From contig JAIUPO010000019.1 in the NCBI GenBank assembly GCA_020160805.1, positions 1-64,000 on the forward strand: a stretch of DNA of 64,000 nucleotides. Direction: 5' to 3'. The notes beneath the pieces were generated by a model. It worked only from the letters and a program-made list of their open reading frames with translations. It ran no database searches and had not been told where the DNA came from. Made by a program: the position numbers and the translations under genes. The DNA comes from Actinomycetota bacterium (GTDB taxonomy: Bacteria; Actinomycetota; Actinomycetes; Actinomycetales; Dermatophilaceae). Shown piece by piece: positions 49,325-58,639 of the stretch; positions within the stretch are counted from its first letter, which is position 1, and the number at the start of each line of letters is the position of its first letter.

Positions 49325-50821
49325 TTAGGAGGCCAGGTAGCCGAGGATGGTCATCATCCCGGACTCGGCGTGGTAGATGTTGTGGCAGTGTGCTGCCCAC
49401 AGACCCGGGTTGTCGGCATCGAACTCGACGGTCAGGGTTCTGCCCGGCAGGACGATCGAGGTGTCCTTCCGCGGGCCGCCGCCGACATGCTGGTATGTGT
49501 GCCCGTGCAGGTGGAATGGATGCCACATCGTGGTCGTGTTTTCTACTCGCAGGCGCACCCGCTCACCCTGCAGCACGTTGAGCGCCCCAGCCATGGGGTT
49601 GCTCGGGTCAAAGCGGTGACCGTTGATTCCCCAGTCGTAGGCCATCATCGACCCGGTCAGCGCAGCGGTCAGTTCGCGGTCAGCGCTCTTCTTGACCAGG
49701 GAGACGCTTTCGGGAGCGGAGAGCATTGCTGCCGTCAACACCGTCCCGGACAGTTCTGGGATCGACGCCCCTGCCACCGGCTGCGCGCCGGTACCGGTGC
49801 GGACGATCGCTAGGGCAGTGGCGCTCTTGCCTTCTGCGGAGGCGATGAGCGGGAACGCCCCATCGGCTAGTGTCACGATGGCGTCGTAGCGTTCGCCCAT
49901 GCCGATCAGGATTGCATCGGTGTCGACGGGGTTCACCGGGTACCCGTCGCTGTGGGTCACGCTCAGGCGGTGACCGCCGAGAGCGACACGGAAAGCAGTG
50001 TCGCTGGCTGCGTTGATGATGCGCAGGCGGACCCGTTTGCCTGGAGTGCTAGTGAACGTCTCGGGGTCGGCGGAAGGGTGCCCATTGATGAGGAAGTACG
50101 GGTAGGCGACGTCTCCGGAGTCGCCGCCGAGCAGGTCGGAGCGGGTGCCCATCATCATGTGGCTGCTCGAACCACTCATCATCCCGCCCATCCCGCCGCT
50201 GAGCTCTTTGAGTACGTCGTCTGGGGTGCCGGTGACGCCGTCGAGCCAGTCATCAAGAACGACGACCCATTCGTCGTCGTAGCTGAGGGGCTCATGCGGG
50301 TCTTCGACGATCAGGACGCCGTAGAGGCCTCGATCCAGCTGCGGCCCGACGTGGGGGTGGAACCAGTAGGTCCCAGGCTGGTCGGCGATGAAGTCGTAGA
50401 CGAAGTCGCTGCCGGCCGCGACGGGGTCTTGGGTTGCTCCGGGCACCCCATCCATGTCATTGCGCAACTGGAGGCCGTGCCAGTGCACGGAAGTGTCGGT
50501 CGGAAGTTTGTTGTGCAGTGTCGCCCGGAGGGTGTCGCCGGCGCCCAGCCGGATTGTGGGCCCCGGGATGGTGCCGTAGCTCCAGGTGTTCGCGGTGGTT
50601 CCGGCAAGATCGATCTGAGAAGGGGCAGCAGTCAGGTCAAGGGTGGTGATCCGACCGGTGCCGCCACGAGCTGCTTCGGCGCTGCGCACGGCAGCGCCGG
50701 CCGGGGTGAGGTAGCGCGGCGGGGCTGCGCACGACGCCAGCGTCATGGCAGCGAGTGCGCCGGTGCCGACGGCGAGGAAGCCGCGGCGGGTGAGGCTAGC
50801 GTTGGAGAATGCTGAGTCCAT
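49325..50821 (-). CDS. Tat-exported multicopper oxidase
   Basis: The 498-residue protein has a twin-arginine signal ([10 protein letters not shown]) that also contains a lipobox-like L-A-S-C, so it may be lipid-anchored after folding in the cytoplasm. All four copper motifs are present: [18 protein letters not shown] and [12 protein letters not shown]. It is a laccase/CueO-like oxidase that turns Cu(I) into less toxic Cu(II) outside the membrane. A Met/His patch ([14 protein letters not shown], about 210-225) may bind substrate copper. It lies 26 bp ahead of the copper ATPase gene. Confidence 0.95.
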   Translation of the reverse strand: MDSAFSNASLTRRGFLAVGTGALAAMTLASCAAPPRYLTPAGAAVRSAEAARGGTGRITTLDLTAAPSQIDLAGTTANTWSYGTIPGPTIRLGAGDTLRATLHNKLPTDTSVHWHGLQLRNDMDGVPGATQDPVAAGSDFVYDFIADQPGTYWFHPHVGPQLDRGLYGVLIVEDPHEPLSYDDEWVVVLDDWLDGVTGTPDDVLKELSGGMGGMMSGSSSHMMMGTRSDLLGGDSGDVAYPYFLINGHPSADPETFTSTPGKRVRLRIINAASDTAFRVALGGHRLSVTHSDGYPVNPVDTDAILIGMGERYDAIVTLADGAFPLIASAEGKSATALAIVRTGTGAQPVAGASIPELSGTVLTAAMLSAPESVSLVKKSADRELTAALTGSMMAYDWGINGHRFDPSNPMAGALNVLQGERVRLRVENTTTMWHPFHLHGHTYQHVGGGPRKDTSIVLPGRTLTVEFDADNPGLWAAHCHNIYHAESGMMTILGYLAS

Positions 50822-51097
50822 GAGTGTCCCATCGTTTGTAAATCAATGCTCGTCTAGTCGACGCGGTTGCGGGAGGGTCGAAAGTCCCCACACTTTCGCC
50901 AAGACCGAGTCGATACTCGCCGCATCGAGTGTTGACTCGATCATCGGCTAGTGTGAGCGCGCGTGGTGACCAGTGGCGCTGTTCAAATCGGCATCCGTGA
51001 ACTCGACTACGGCCAGCCAAGCTGCCCATGTGCCGTGCCATTCGCGGGGCAGCTTTGGGGCGAAGGGATGCGGCGAAAGTCACCAACAACATGAAGG
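50822..51097. other. Upstream region of the copper oxidase operon, no gene
   Basis: About 276 bp between the oxidase start and the decayed thioredoxin gene. No coding frame has recognisable content. It is probably the promoter region for the oxidase/ATPase/phosphoketolase operon. No convincing CsoR box or -35/-10 pair was picked by eye. Confidence 0.4.
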
Positions 51098-51374
51098 TCG
51101 CGCCGGGGGACATCTGCGCAGCGAGGGCAAGCTGAGTCACCCCGCCTGGAGTGTCGAGAATCGACGGGTTGGTGGTTACATTGAGCGCCCTGAGCCATTC
51201 ATCCGAGTTGGCCATGTCGCCGGTGTCGAGCTCCCCGGAGAACGGGACGGGAGCGCCTCGGTCGCTCGAGGGGATTTCCGTGATTCTGCCGCCCCAGGAA
51301 GGGATGTCGTGGCCAAGAGGAGGGGTCGCGGCCGTGCCTGCCGTCCGCCCGTGAGGAGGGTACGCCGAATTCAC
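51098..51374 (-). pseudogene. Decayed TlpA/ResA-type thioredoxin gene with the active site deleted
   Basis: The frame reads I-T-E-I-P-S-S-D-R-G-A-P-V-P-F-S-G-E-L-D-T-G, then S-D-E-W-L, matching the two intact TlpA genes in the window. It then jumps to N-P-S-I-L-D-T-P-G-G-V-T-Q-L-A-L-A-A-Q-M-S-P-G-A, which in the others comes about 50 residues later. The missing part includes the V-V-V-N-F-W-Y-A and C-x-x-C region. The signal peptide is also absent. Its GTG overlaps the M23 stop. This is a third, internally deleted TlpA copy. Confidence 0.7.
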
Positions 51375-52150
51375 GATCCGACCGCCTCCTTTAGCCAGGC
51401 GTAAGGGTCAACGGCATCCGTTCCGTTGAGCCGGACTTCGAAGTGAAGGTGAGCGCCTGTACTGAGCCCGGTGCTTCCGACGAGACCGACCGTCTGGGCA
51501 ACCGTCACCCTATCCCCCACATTGAGCGTCCGTGAGCCGGCGAGCATGTGCGCGTACAGACTGCTGACCTTCTGCCCGCCGATGACATGGTCGATCACCA
51601 CGTAAACCCCGTAGGAAGTGCCCCCGTCGCTGGCCTCGGAGACGACGCCGTCGGCCATCGCCTGAACCGGCGTCCCAACGCCAGGGTTCATGTCGAGTCC
51701 GGTGTGGAACCCTGGCCACGGATCAGTTCGATACCCAAACCCGCTACTTATCGGCACTCCCAAAATGAATGGCCACTGAACGGGCGAACTGGGATCGTTG
51801 ATGAAAGTGTCGGCAGTTGTCGAATAGGGCTGAAGTCCTCCCTGGAGAACCCTGGTCACCATGTAGTTGTCCCGGTCGACGGTGACACTCGAAATATCCG
51901 AGCCGGCTGTGAATGTTTGAGGCGTCCCGCCCGCCGGTGCCGATGGTGCTGATTGGTCGTCGTCGCTAAGGCCATACGCGGGGAGCCCGAAGGTGAGCAC
52001 CAAAAGAGCAGCAGAGACCGCGGCAGTGGTGCTGCGCAGCATGCTGGCGAACTCACGAACGCCCACTCGAGCCTTCTGCTTCCGCGGCCCGGCTCGGCGG
52101 AGATCGCGGCGCCGGCGAGCGGCGTTGCTGTGGAGTTTGGAATTACTCAA
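51371..52150 (-). CDS. M23-family cell-wall peptidase (secreted)
   Basis: The 259-residue protein has a basic N-terminus, an export helix (about 40-60) and a C-terminal LytM/M23 domain with G-Y-R-T-D-P, F-H-T-G-L-D-M (zinc His and Asp), S-L-Y-A-H-M and G-A-H-L-H-F-E-V-R. It probably cuts peptidoglycan cross-links outside the membrane. No wall-binding domain is seen. It lies in the copper island between the decayed tlpA copy and ccdA; its link to copper is not obvious. Confidence 0.9.
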   Translation of the reverse strand: MSNSKLHSNAARRRRDLRRAGPRKQKARVGVREFASMLRSTTAAVSAALLVLTFGLPAYGLSDDDQSAPSAPAGGTPQTFTAGSDISSVTVDRDNYMVTRVLQGGLQPYSTTADTFINDPSSPVQWPFILGVPISSGFGYRTDPWPGFHTGLDMNPGVGTPVQAMADGVVSEASDGGTSYGVYVVIDHVIGGQKVSSLYAHMLAGSRTLNVGDRVTVAQTVGLVGSTGLSTGAHLHFEVRLNGTDAVDPYAWLKEAVGS

Positions 52151-52493
52151 GATTCACTCCCTGTCGCCCGCGAACGCCGGTCTGGTGACGTGAGGAACGA
52201 TGAGGCCGTAGGGCTCTCGACGTCGATGGGGCATCGCCCGAGAGGGTTGCGCTGGGAGAACACGAGGCATTGCGCGCCGATGTCGTGCCGTTCGTTGCGG
52301 AAGACTTGGACTGCACTCGCTGGCGCCTCGCGGCTGGGTTAGTAGTCGTTGGTGCGAACTCACGATCGGTCTCAGTGCTGCGCGGACCGGCGAGCGTCAC
52401 GGTCTGGAGAGCGCTGAACAGGATTGGGGGGTCAGCGAGGGCGAGTATCAGCGGCCAGTGGGGTCCTTTCGGCAGTCCGGCGGGTGAGCTCAT
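52143..52493 (-). CDS. Doubtful 116-codon frame coupled to ccdA
   Basis: An ATG at 52493 overlaps the ccdA stop as ATGA. The first 40 residues look plausible ([18 protein letters not shown]), but the rest is rich in Ser, Thr, Arg and Asn and runs 8 bp into the M23 gene. It may be the degenerate start of a lost downstream gene. Otherwise the 340 bp between ccdA and the M23 gene hold nothing recognised. Confidence 0.25.
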   Translation of the reverse strand: MSSPAGLPKGPHWPLILALADPPILFSALQTVTLAGPRSTETDREFAPTTTNPAARRQRVQSKSSATNGTTSARNASCSPSATLSGDAPSTSRALRPHRSSRHQTGVRGRQGVNLE

Positions 52494-53212
52494 ATCGGCA
52501 GCACCGTCCCGCCGATGAGGTTTTGCATGGAGTAGATGATCTCGGTCCACACGCCGGTGACCATGAGGGCTCCAATCGCGATCATTGTCACACCACCCGC
52601 GACGTTGATCGCGCGAATATGGCGACGGAGGATGGCGACCGCGGTGGTGGCCCACCCGAGTCCGGCGGCGAGCACAAGGAACGGTACACCGAGCCCGACA
52701 CAGTAGATGGCGGTGAGGAGAGCACCGCGGGCAGCCGAGCCGGTTCCGATGCTCAAGGCGGAGATTGCTGCGAGAGTGGGGCCAAGGCAGGGGGTCCAGC
52801 CGAGCCCGAACACGATCCCGAGAAGTGGTGCGCCAGCGATACCAGTTCGCGGACTGACGGAGAGTTTCGCGGTGCGCTGGAAGACCCTGAACATGCCGAT
52901 GAATACCAGACCCATGAGGATGACGACGACTCCGAGGATTCGGGTAAGGAGGTCTTGCCAGCGGAACAGCCAGCCTCCCAACGATCCGAATGCGGCCCCG
53001 TAGGCGACGAACACTAAGGTGAAGCCGAGGATGAACAGCGCGACGCCGATCATGGGCCGCCACCGCGAGGTGGCGGCTGACGACCCGGTGACATAGCCCA
53101 GATAGCCGGGCACCAAGGGGAGCACGCACGGGGAGGCGAAGGACACCAGCCCGGCGAGCAATGCGAGCGGGATGGCAATCCACAGTTGCCCGTCAGCGAT
53201 CACTCCACCCAT
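52490..53212 (-). CDS. ccdA: CcdA/DsbD-like thiol-reductant membrane transporter
   Basis: The 240-residue protein has six membrane helices with the two functional Cys in [14 protein letters not shown] and [12 protein letters not shown]. CcdA carries electrons from cytoplasmic thioredoxin to extracytoplasmic thioredoxin-like proteins such as the TlpA encoded immediately upstream in the operon (adjacent start/stop). It serves cytochrome c maturation or repair of oxidised, copper-damaged thiols. Confidence 0.93.
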   Translation of the reverse strand: MGGVIADGQLWIAIPLALLAGLVSFASPCVLPLVPGYLGYVTGSSAATSRWRPMIGVALFILGFTLVFVAYGAAFGSLGGWLFRWQDLLTRILGVVVILMGLVFIGMFRVFQRTAKLSVSPRTGIAGAPLLGIVFGLGWTPCLGPTLAAISALSIGTGSAARGALLTAIYCVGLGVPFLVLAAGLGWATTAVAILRRHIRAINVAGGVTMIAIGALMVTGVWTEIIYSMQNLIGGTVLPI

Positions 53213-53800
53213 CTACTTGGCACCTTCGGCTAAGGCGTCCTCGATGAGAGTCGCCAGGGTGATGCGTGAGGGGATCCGGCCAACGATCCGCGCGGTGGCG
53301 CGCCCCTCCCTGTCGAGGACGATTGTGGTTGGAACGGCGTTGGGTGCGATCTGCCCGGCGAAGGCGAGCTGCACGCTGCTCCCGTTTGCGTCGATGATCG
53401 AGGGGTAGGTGATGCCGAACTTGTTCGCAAATGCGGTCGCGGTAGCGGCGCTGTCGCGGACGTTGACGCCGATGAAGACCACACCGTCAGGCGCGAACTG
53501 CTCATACAGTGCCTCAAGGTCCGGGGCCTCGGCCCGGCAGGGCGGGCAGGCGGCGTACCAGAAGTTGACCACGACCACCGACCCCAACCAGTCGGTCGAG
53601 TTCGCTGCAGCGTCATCTTCCAACTTTCCCGCGAACACGATCGGGTCGCCCCGATCAGCGGCCGCGATCTCGGTGATTGTGTCATCTGCGCTCGAGGTCG
53701 AGCCCGCCGGCCCAATGTTCGATGCCGCCGTGCAGCCGGCTAAAAGAACCGCGAGCAGAGCGGCTGCCGCAACCGAGGTGGCAGTGCGCTGGCGGATCAT
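53213..53800 (-). CDS. TlpA/ResA-type thiol-disulfide lipoprotein, copy 1
   Basis: The 195-residue protein has a lipobox L-L-A-G-C (about residue 22) and a thioredoxin-like domain with V-V-V-V-N-F-W-Y-A-A-C-P-P-C-R-A-E-A-P-D-L (active Cys pair). I-G-V-N-V-R-D and cis-Pro V-P-T-T-I-V-L-D follow. Lipid-anchored outside the membrane, it would reduce thiols in apocytochrome c or copper proteins, using electrons from CcdA downstream. Its start overlaps the Asp-box lipoprotein stop by 4 bp. Confidence 0.93.
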   Translation of the reverse strand: MIRQRTATSVAAAALLAVLLAGCTAASNIGPAGSTSSADDTITEIAAADRGDPIVFAGKLEDDAAANSTDWLGSVVVVNFWYAACPPCRAEAPDLEALYEQFAPDGVVFIGVNVRDSAATATAFANKFGITYPSIIDANGSSVQLAFAGQIAPNAVPTTIVLDREGRATARIVGRIPSRITLATLIEDALAEGAK

Positions 53801-54690
53801 TTGTGCACCTTGAGCACAACCCAGGTCGCGCCGCTGTCGTCGGTATAGGCGATGCCGCGATCGTCAGCAACGTAGAGGCGGGCGCCGGCGACGGCGAGCG
53901 CCTGCGGTGTCCCCTCGACGGTGTGGCCGTGAACCCAGTCCTGGCCCGCCGGACGGGTCCAGATCGTGCCGCTGGTGTCGATGCCGGCAAGCGTGCCGTC
54001 GCCGTCGCCCGCGATCAGATAGAGGCCGGGTGCGTCCAGGTCGATCGTGAACGTGTCACCGTCATCATCGCTGATCGCAAGCCCCTCCGCGGTGGTGGCA
54101 TAGAGCTGATCATTAACCGCGAGCATGTCGCGGGCGCTCAATGCGGCACCTGCGCTCCAAGTGACACCACCGTCGAGGCTGCGCTTTACTCGCCCCTCGG
54201 ATGCGTCGTACCCGAACACGCGAGGATCACCTTCGCCCGAGGTGGTCACAGTTAGGCCATGGAAGTCGACCTGGCCTGTGAGCGAGACATTGCTCCAAGT
54301 CTCCCCAACGTCAGTGCTGGTGATCAGCCCGAGGTTCGGGCTACCGAAGGTTGCCGGGGTTGTGGGTCCGGGGTGACCTGATGCGTAGGTGATCCCGTTG
54401 GCGAGGGTGAACCCCATGGGGTCGAAGTCGAGGCCGCCGATCGGCCCGGCTGCTGCAGTTGCGCCGCCGGAGCCGATGGTGAGCCGGTACAGGCCTTCGT
54501 GGGTGGCGATCAGCAGGGTCCCGTCGCTTGCGTCCGGAACGAGCTCGTGGATGTGCTGAAAGGCCGAGGTTGGCGCTTCGCTCGGACCCGCAGTCGGAGT
54601 GGCAGCTGGGGAGCAGCCAGTGAGGAACAGCGTCGCCGCAATGACTGCTCCGACGGCGGAACTGAGGGCGATGACTCGTGTGGCATTCAT
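53797..54690 (-). CDS. Asp-box (F510_1955-type) beta-propeller lipoprotein
   Basis: From ATG 54690 the 297-residue lipoprotein (lipobox L-T-G-C near residue 26) carries repeated BNR/Asp-box elements (S-x-D-x-G-x-T-W at about 128-140 and 172-180; T-D-D-S-G-A-T-W at the end). H-I-H-E-L-V-P-D near the start is typical of the F510_1955 family found in actinobacterial copper islands. Its role is unknown; metal or protein binding is possible. It is coupled to a 33-codon membrane peptide gene upstream and tlpA downstream. A truncated copy exists at 60.3-60.5 kb. Confidence 0.82.
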   Translation of the reverse strand: MNATRVIALSSAVGAVIAATLFLTGCSPAATPTAGPSEAPTSAFQHIHELVPDASDGTLLIATHEGLYRLTIGSGGATAAAGPIGGLDFDPMGFTLANGITYASGHPGPTTPATFGSPNLGLITSTDVGETWSNVSLTGQVDFHGLTVTTSGEGDPRVFGYDASEGRVKRSLDGGVTWSAGAALSARDMLAVNDQLYATTAEGLAISDDDGDTFTIDLDAPGLYLIAGDGDGTLAGIDTSGTIWTRPAGQDWVHGHTVEGTPQALAVAGARLYVADDRGIAYTDDSGATWVVLKVHK

Positions 54691-54788
54691 CGTGTTCCCA
54701 TCGAGCCGAAACCAATGAGTGCTGCCCCCAGCGCGACCGCGAGGAGCACTAGGCAAGTAAGAAAGATGGCGATGGTGCGTGTTTCCAA
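54687..54788 (-). CDS. 33-codon single-helix membrane peptide, copy 1
   Basis: The frame T-R-T-I-A-I-F-L-T-C-L-V-L-L-A-V-A-L-G-A-A-L-I is one membrane helix. Its stop overlaps the next ATG (ATGA). Copy 2 at 60551-60643 encodes a close relative (S-I-A-I-F-L-V-C-L-V-L-L-A-V-V-L-G-S-A-L-I) at the same place before the related lipoprotein. Start TTG 54788 is taken by comparison; a longer start at 54890 is possible. Conservation in two copies argues that it is real. Confidence 0.65.
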   Translation of the reverse strand: METRTIAIFLTCLVLLAVALGAALIGFGSMGTR

Positions 54789-54996
54789 AGGGGTAAATCC
54801 AATCCAGGTCGGAGTTAGACGAGGGGGCGGTAGCCTGGCATCCAGGAAAGGATGCAGGGCGACGTGAAGCAGACCTCCAAAGGGTGGCATTCGTTGTGGT
54901 CGCTATGGATGATCGACCGATGACGAACCAGACGGTCAGTCCGAGGAGCGCCGCTCGGAGCGAGTGACCACAATGCGTTGGGCCAGAATTCTTCGA

Positions 54997-55269
54997 TCAT
55001 GTTCGAGTGTTCGATGTGGGGCGCTTGCGTCCTGCGAGGATCGCACCGAAGATCAGCAGAACGCCGCCCATGGGGTAGCCCGCCGCGAGGTCCATCCAGC
55101 CGGGAGGCTGTCCCGGGCCAAAAGCCTCGAGATGCGCCAGCCAGTGCGTAATTGCGACGACGGCCCCGGCCAGCATGAGAGCCTGACCGACTCGCACCAA
55201 CCGACGGTGCAGGCGCCAACTCTTCTCTGGGTCGTACGGCGCAGGAGTGTTCTTGTTCGGGGGGTTCAT
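54997..55269 (-). CDS. Small two-helix membrane protein behind resB
   Basis: The 90-residue protein has a basic N-terminal 30 residues, one helix at about 30-48 (A-L-M-L-A-G-A-V-V-A-I-T-H-W-L), a loop with P-G-Q-P-P-G-W-M-D, and a second helix at 65-82. Its ATG overlaps the resB stop by 4 bp. Relatives are seen in actinobacterial copper loci, function unknown. It occupies the place where ccsA/resC would usually follow resB. Confidence 0.65.
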   Translation of the reverse strand: MNPPNKNTPAPYDPEKSWRLHRRLVRVGQALMLAGAVVAITHWLAHLEAFGPGQPPGWMDLAAGYPMGGVLLIFGAILAGRKRPTSNTRT

Positions 55270-56969
55270 GATGCAGCGGTACCTTTCTTTTGGAGCGAAC
55301 GGGACTGTTGGTGAAGTGAGTTCTCATGCTGGATTGTGAAAGACCCAATGGCCGCCTCAAGGGCAGGGTCGTCTCCGCGCGATAGACCTCCGTATTCGAC
55401 AGTGAGGCACTGGGGATTCTTGCTAGCGCGCACCCAGATGCGACGGCGGGGAACGAAGAAGGCGGCTCCGAGACCAGCAATGACCGTGATCGCGAAGAAC
55501 AACATGAAACCCTTGGTCGGATCGTGTGAGATGTCAAACGACGCGAACCGCTTCGTGTCTAGGAATTCCACGCTGCCGAGTCCATCGGGAAGCTGTGCTG
55601 ATTCGCCGGGTCGAATCTCGATGGCAGAATTTGCGGTACCGCGCCCTGCGATCTGAGTCATCATGGAGGTATCGAGTGCGTAGACCGACTTGGGATTTCC
55701 GGTACTGAGCCCAAGATCGCCCGTGTAGACGTTGAGGGTGAGCACCGGGTTTTGCAAGTCCGGATAGATAGAAGCGAACGCTCCGTTCGTCGAGGCGGCC
55801 TTTGTCGGGTAGAAGAAGCCGATCATTCCCACCTGCTCGGCGAGGCCGTCGGGCACTTTGATGACGCCGAGGCTTGTGAGGTTTGCATCCTGAGGGAGGA
55901 AGGGGACGGTGTCCGTGAACACGACGTCGCCTGCGGGGTTCTTCACGACTATCTCGGGGGCATATCCGTTGCCCAAGAGATACACCTCGGTTGAATCGAT
56001 CGTGAGCGGCTCGTTAACCTGAATTCTTGAGCGCACGGCCTGCGGTGCGTTCTGTTCTTGTGTGCTGACGGACGCCGTGTAGTCGGTGATGAATCCGAGG
56101 GTCGAAGGGTTGTTCTCAACGTAGGTGACGGAGAACGCGTTCAGGGTCAGGGAGTACGGCTCGAGCTGAGAGTCGCTGAAGAATCGTCCCGGAGTGAAGG
56201 AGTCGTAGGCGGACCGGGTGTTGACAAAGGTTTGGCCCTCGACCACCACGCGTTGACCGGTATAGGTGAATCCGCCCCCGATGGCGACGGTCAGCAGGAT
56301 TCCTATAAGAGCCAAGTGAAAGACCAGATTTCCGGTCTCACGCAGATACCCGCGCTCTGCTGAGACGGACGCTGTGTCAACCTCGTCGACCGGGTTGTCG
56401 TTTTCATACAGACGGGTTCGGTACCGCTGGGCTCGGAGGACGCCCTCAGCCGCGCGAATGGCTGTGATCGGCTCGACTGCGTTCTCGGCGAGCGTGAAGA
56501 TGCGACGCTCGTAAACGGGAAGCCGCGCCATGTTTCTGGGGGTTCGTGGAGGGGACTGCCGCAAAGCGATCCAATGATGCCGAGTGCGGGGTATGACGCA
56601 CCCGATCAGGGAGATGAACAGCAGGAGGTAGATCGCCGAGAACCACACTGAGGTGTAGACGTTGAAGAGCTGCAATGCATCTATCGTCTTCGCGCCTGAT
56701 GGGTTGGATTTGAAGTATTGAATTACACCGTTCGGGTCTGACGAACGCTGGGGGAACAGCGATCCGGGGACCGCCGCTAGTGCGAGAAGCAGAAGCAGAA
56801 GCAGCGCGGTTCGCATACTCGTGAGTTGGCGCCACGACCAGCGAGCCCACCCGAGGACGCCCAGCGGCGAGGATACGACCGTCGACGTTGCGCCGCGATC
56901 GAAGTGGTCGTCGGGTCGGCCACTCGTCTCGCCTGCTTCCTCATCGACCCTGCCCGTGCGGAGCATCAT
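55266..56969 (-). CDS. resB: ResB/Ccs1-type cytochrome c biogenesis protein
   Basis: The 567-residue protein has a helix at about 45-70 (R-T-A-L-L-L-L-L-L-L-A-L-A-A-V-P-G-S), a pair at 100-130, one at 205-230, a large outer domain (about 240-500) and a last helix at 512-532 (G-F-M-L-F-F-A-I-T-V-I-A-G-L-G-A). This is the ResB layout: with CcsA/ResC it brings heme and reduced apocytochrome together. No CcsA is in the window. The start is ATG 56969 overlapping the lgt stop; longer frames run through lgt. Confidence 0.9.
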   Translation of the reverse strand: MMLRTGRVDEEAGETSGRPDDHFDRGATSTVVSSPLGVLGWARWSWRQLTSMRTALLLLLLLALAAVPGSLFPQRSSDPNGVIQYFKSNPSGAKTIDALQLFNVYTSVWFSAIYLLLFISLIGCVIPRTRHHWIALRQSPPRTPRNMARLPVYERRIFTLAENAVEPITAIRAAEGVLRAQRYRTRLYENDNPVDEVDTASVSAERGYLRETGNLVFHLALIGILLTVAIGGGFTYTGQRVVVEGQTFVNTRSAYDSFTPGRFFSDSQLEPYSLTLNAFSVTYVENNPSTLGFITDYTASVSTQEQNAPQAVRSRIQVNEPLTIDSTEVYLLGNGYAPEIVVKNPAGDVVFTDTVPFLPQDANLTSLGVIKVPDGLAEQVGMIGFFYPTKAASTNGAFASIYPDLQNPVLTLNVYTGDLGLSTGNPKSVYALDTSMMTQIAGRGTANSAIEIRPGESAQLPDGLGSVEFLDTKRFASFDISHDPTKGFMLFFAITVIAGLGAAFFVPRRRIWVRASKNPQCLTVEYGGLSRGDDPALEAAIGSFTIQHENSLHQQSRSLQKKGTAAS

Positions 56970-57832
56970 TGTTGGTTGACCTTCGAGGGTATGTCGAGGG
57001 TCTGATCCTTGACCGTATCGGACGGGCTGTTGCTGCGATTCAGGTAGATGGCGAGGATGCAGGCACCGACAACAGCGGCCCCGCCTGCGGTGATGATGTT
57101 GATCTTCACGCCGAGAAGCTCCAGCTCGGTGGGGTCCAGGCGGAAGGATTCGAACCAGGCCCGGCCGATGCCGTACCAGATGAAATAGGTGCCTATGGCG
57201 AATCCGCGACGACGTCGGGTGAGCCGTTCTATTCCGAGGATCACAAGAATGCCCGCGAGGTTCCACAGCATCTCGTAGAGAAACAGGGGGTGGAAAAGGG
57301 TGCCTGTCGGCAACCCGTCCGGGAAGGCTGGGCTGTTCGGGTTGATCTCCAGGCCCCACGGGAGGGTTGTCGGGGTTCCGTACAGCTCCTGGTTGAAATA
57401 ATTGCCGATACGCCCGATGGCCTGAGCCAAGAGGAGACCGGGCGCGAGAGCATCGGCGAATACAACGAACGGCACTCCGCGGCGCCTCGCGCCAATCCAT
57501 GCCCCTAACGCGCCGAAGGTGATCGATCCGAAGATGGCCAGCCCACCTTCCCATACGTAGAGCACCCTCCAGAGATCCGCGCCCGCGTAGAAATAGTCAT
57601 TTGGGTGCGTGAACACGTGGTACAGGCGTCCGCCAAGTATTCCGATCGGCACGGCCCAGATTGCGATGTCCAGGGCAGCGCCGCTGGGAAAATCCAATCG
57701 GCGCATGCGCCGTCCGGTGATGGCTGTTGCCGCGGCGATCGCGGCAAGCATAAAGAGCGCGTAGAAGTGGATCCGCAACGGCCCAATGTCAATGAAGCTA
57801 ATGTCGGGACTGGGGATGGCTATCGGGAGCAT
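56966..57832 (-). CDS. lgt: Prolipoprotein diacylglyceryl transferase
   Basis: The 288-residue membrane enzyme attaches diacylglycerol to the lipobox Cys of prolipoproteins. It has seven predicted helices and the family signature G-R-I-G-N-Y-F-N-Q-E-L-Y-G (about 140-152), plus H-P-L-F-L-Y-E and G-R-A-W-F-E-S-F-R. The ATG at 57832 gives a normal start (P-I-A-I-P-S-P-D); a frame from 57904 adds an unlikely leader. It is coupled to resB (4-bp overlap). Together with lspA at 29.4 kb, the plasmid encodes both key steps of lipoprotein maturation. Confidence 0.95.
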   Translation of the reverse strand: MLPIAIPSPDISFIDIGPLRIHFYALFMLAAIAAATAITGRRMRRLDFPSGAALDIAIWAVPIGILGGRLYHVFTHPNDYFYAGADLWRVLYVWEGGLAIFGSITFGALGAWIGARRRGVPFVVFADALAPGLLLAQAIGRIGNYFNQELYGTPTTLPWGLEINPNSPAFPDGLPTGTLFHPLFLYEMLWNLAGILVILGIERLTRRRRGFAIGTYFIWYGIGRAWFESFRLDPTELELLGVKINIITAGGAAVVGACILAIYLNRSNSPSDTVKDQTLDIPSKVNQQ

Positions 57833-57884
57833 GGAACGGTTCCCGCCTCTCGGATGGCTGCGGTGCGTAGTCCGGGCGCAGGTG

Positions 57885-58556
57885 TCATTGCTCGGCGACC
57901 GCATCGCTTATCAGCGTGTTCAAAATGGACCTGTCCAGCCTTCCGACGATGCGCGCGGCGACACGCCCTTGCCGGTCAACCACCAGGGTGGTCGGCACCG
58001 CATCAGGAGCAATCTCGCCAGCGAAGGCCAGCTGAATCTCGCCGCCGTCAGCGTCCAAGAAGGACGGATACGTGATCCCGAACTTGTCAGCGAAAGACCG
58101 CGCGGTCCCGGCTTGATCCCTTACGTTTACTCCGACAAACTGCACGCCGTCAGGCTGGTACTTGATGTTGAGAGCCTCAAGATCGGGTGCTTCATCGCGA
58201 CACGGGCCGCACCCGGCGTACCAGAAGTTGACTACGACAACGCCGCCTAGCCAGTCTTCGGACGACCCGCTGGTGCCGGTGTCAAATGTCCCCGAGAAGG
58301 GGATCGGCTCACCGCGCTCAGCTGCGCGGATCTCCGTCACCGGGCTGACCGAGGAGTAGCCCGAACCGGCACTGCCTGCGAGAGAGGGGGTTTCCATGCA
58401 CGCACTCAGACCGAGCAGAAGTACTGCTGATATTGCTGCGGTTCGCAGGATCGCTTTCGCTCGAACGGATTGCCGCGGCCTTCTCGCAACCCGATCTTCG
58501 CTTTCATGCAGGCATGCGGCTTCGTCGGAGTTGCCTGGGTAGGAGCGGGGATTCAT
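57885..58556 (-). CDS. TlpA/ResA-type thiol-disulfide lipoprotein, copy 2
   Basis: The 223-residue protein has a long basic N-terminus of about 35 residues, then an export helix and lipobox L-S-A-C. The thioredoxin domain has V-V-V-V-N-F-W-Y-A-G-C-G-P-C-R-D-E-A-P-D-L and cis-Pro V-P-T-T-L-V-V-D. It differs from copy 1 in the active pair (C-G-P-C against C-P-P-C), so its redox potential may differ. It heads the lgt/resB gene group, 52 bp before lgt. Confidence 0.9.
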   Translation of the reverse strand: MNPRSYPGNSDEAACLHESEDRVARRPRQSVRAKAILRTAAISAVLLLGLSACMETPSLAGSAGSGYSSVSPVTEIRAAERGEPIPFSGTFDTGTSGSSEDWLGGVVVVNFWYAGCGPCRDEAPDLEALNIKYQPDGVQFVGVNVRDQAGTARSFADKFGITYPSFLDADGGEIQLAFAGEIAPDAVPTTLVVDRQGRVAARIVGRLDRSILNTLISDAVAEQ

Positions 58557-58639
58557 GGTTGTCCTAACGACTGAACGAGGAGCGGATGGAGGGCCGCGGT
58601 GGAGCACAGGCCACCGCGGCCCGGACTAGTGCCTGGCAG

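Noticed and set aside
54815-55537. Minus-strand frame of 240 codons between the Asp-box and resB genes
   Set aside because: It overlaps the better-supported 90-residue membrane protein and the resB end. Composition is Ser/Arg/Pro-rich without a domain.
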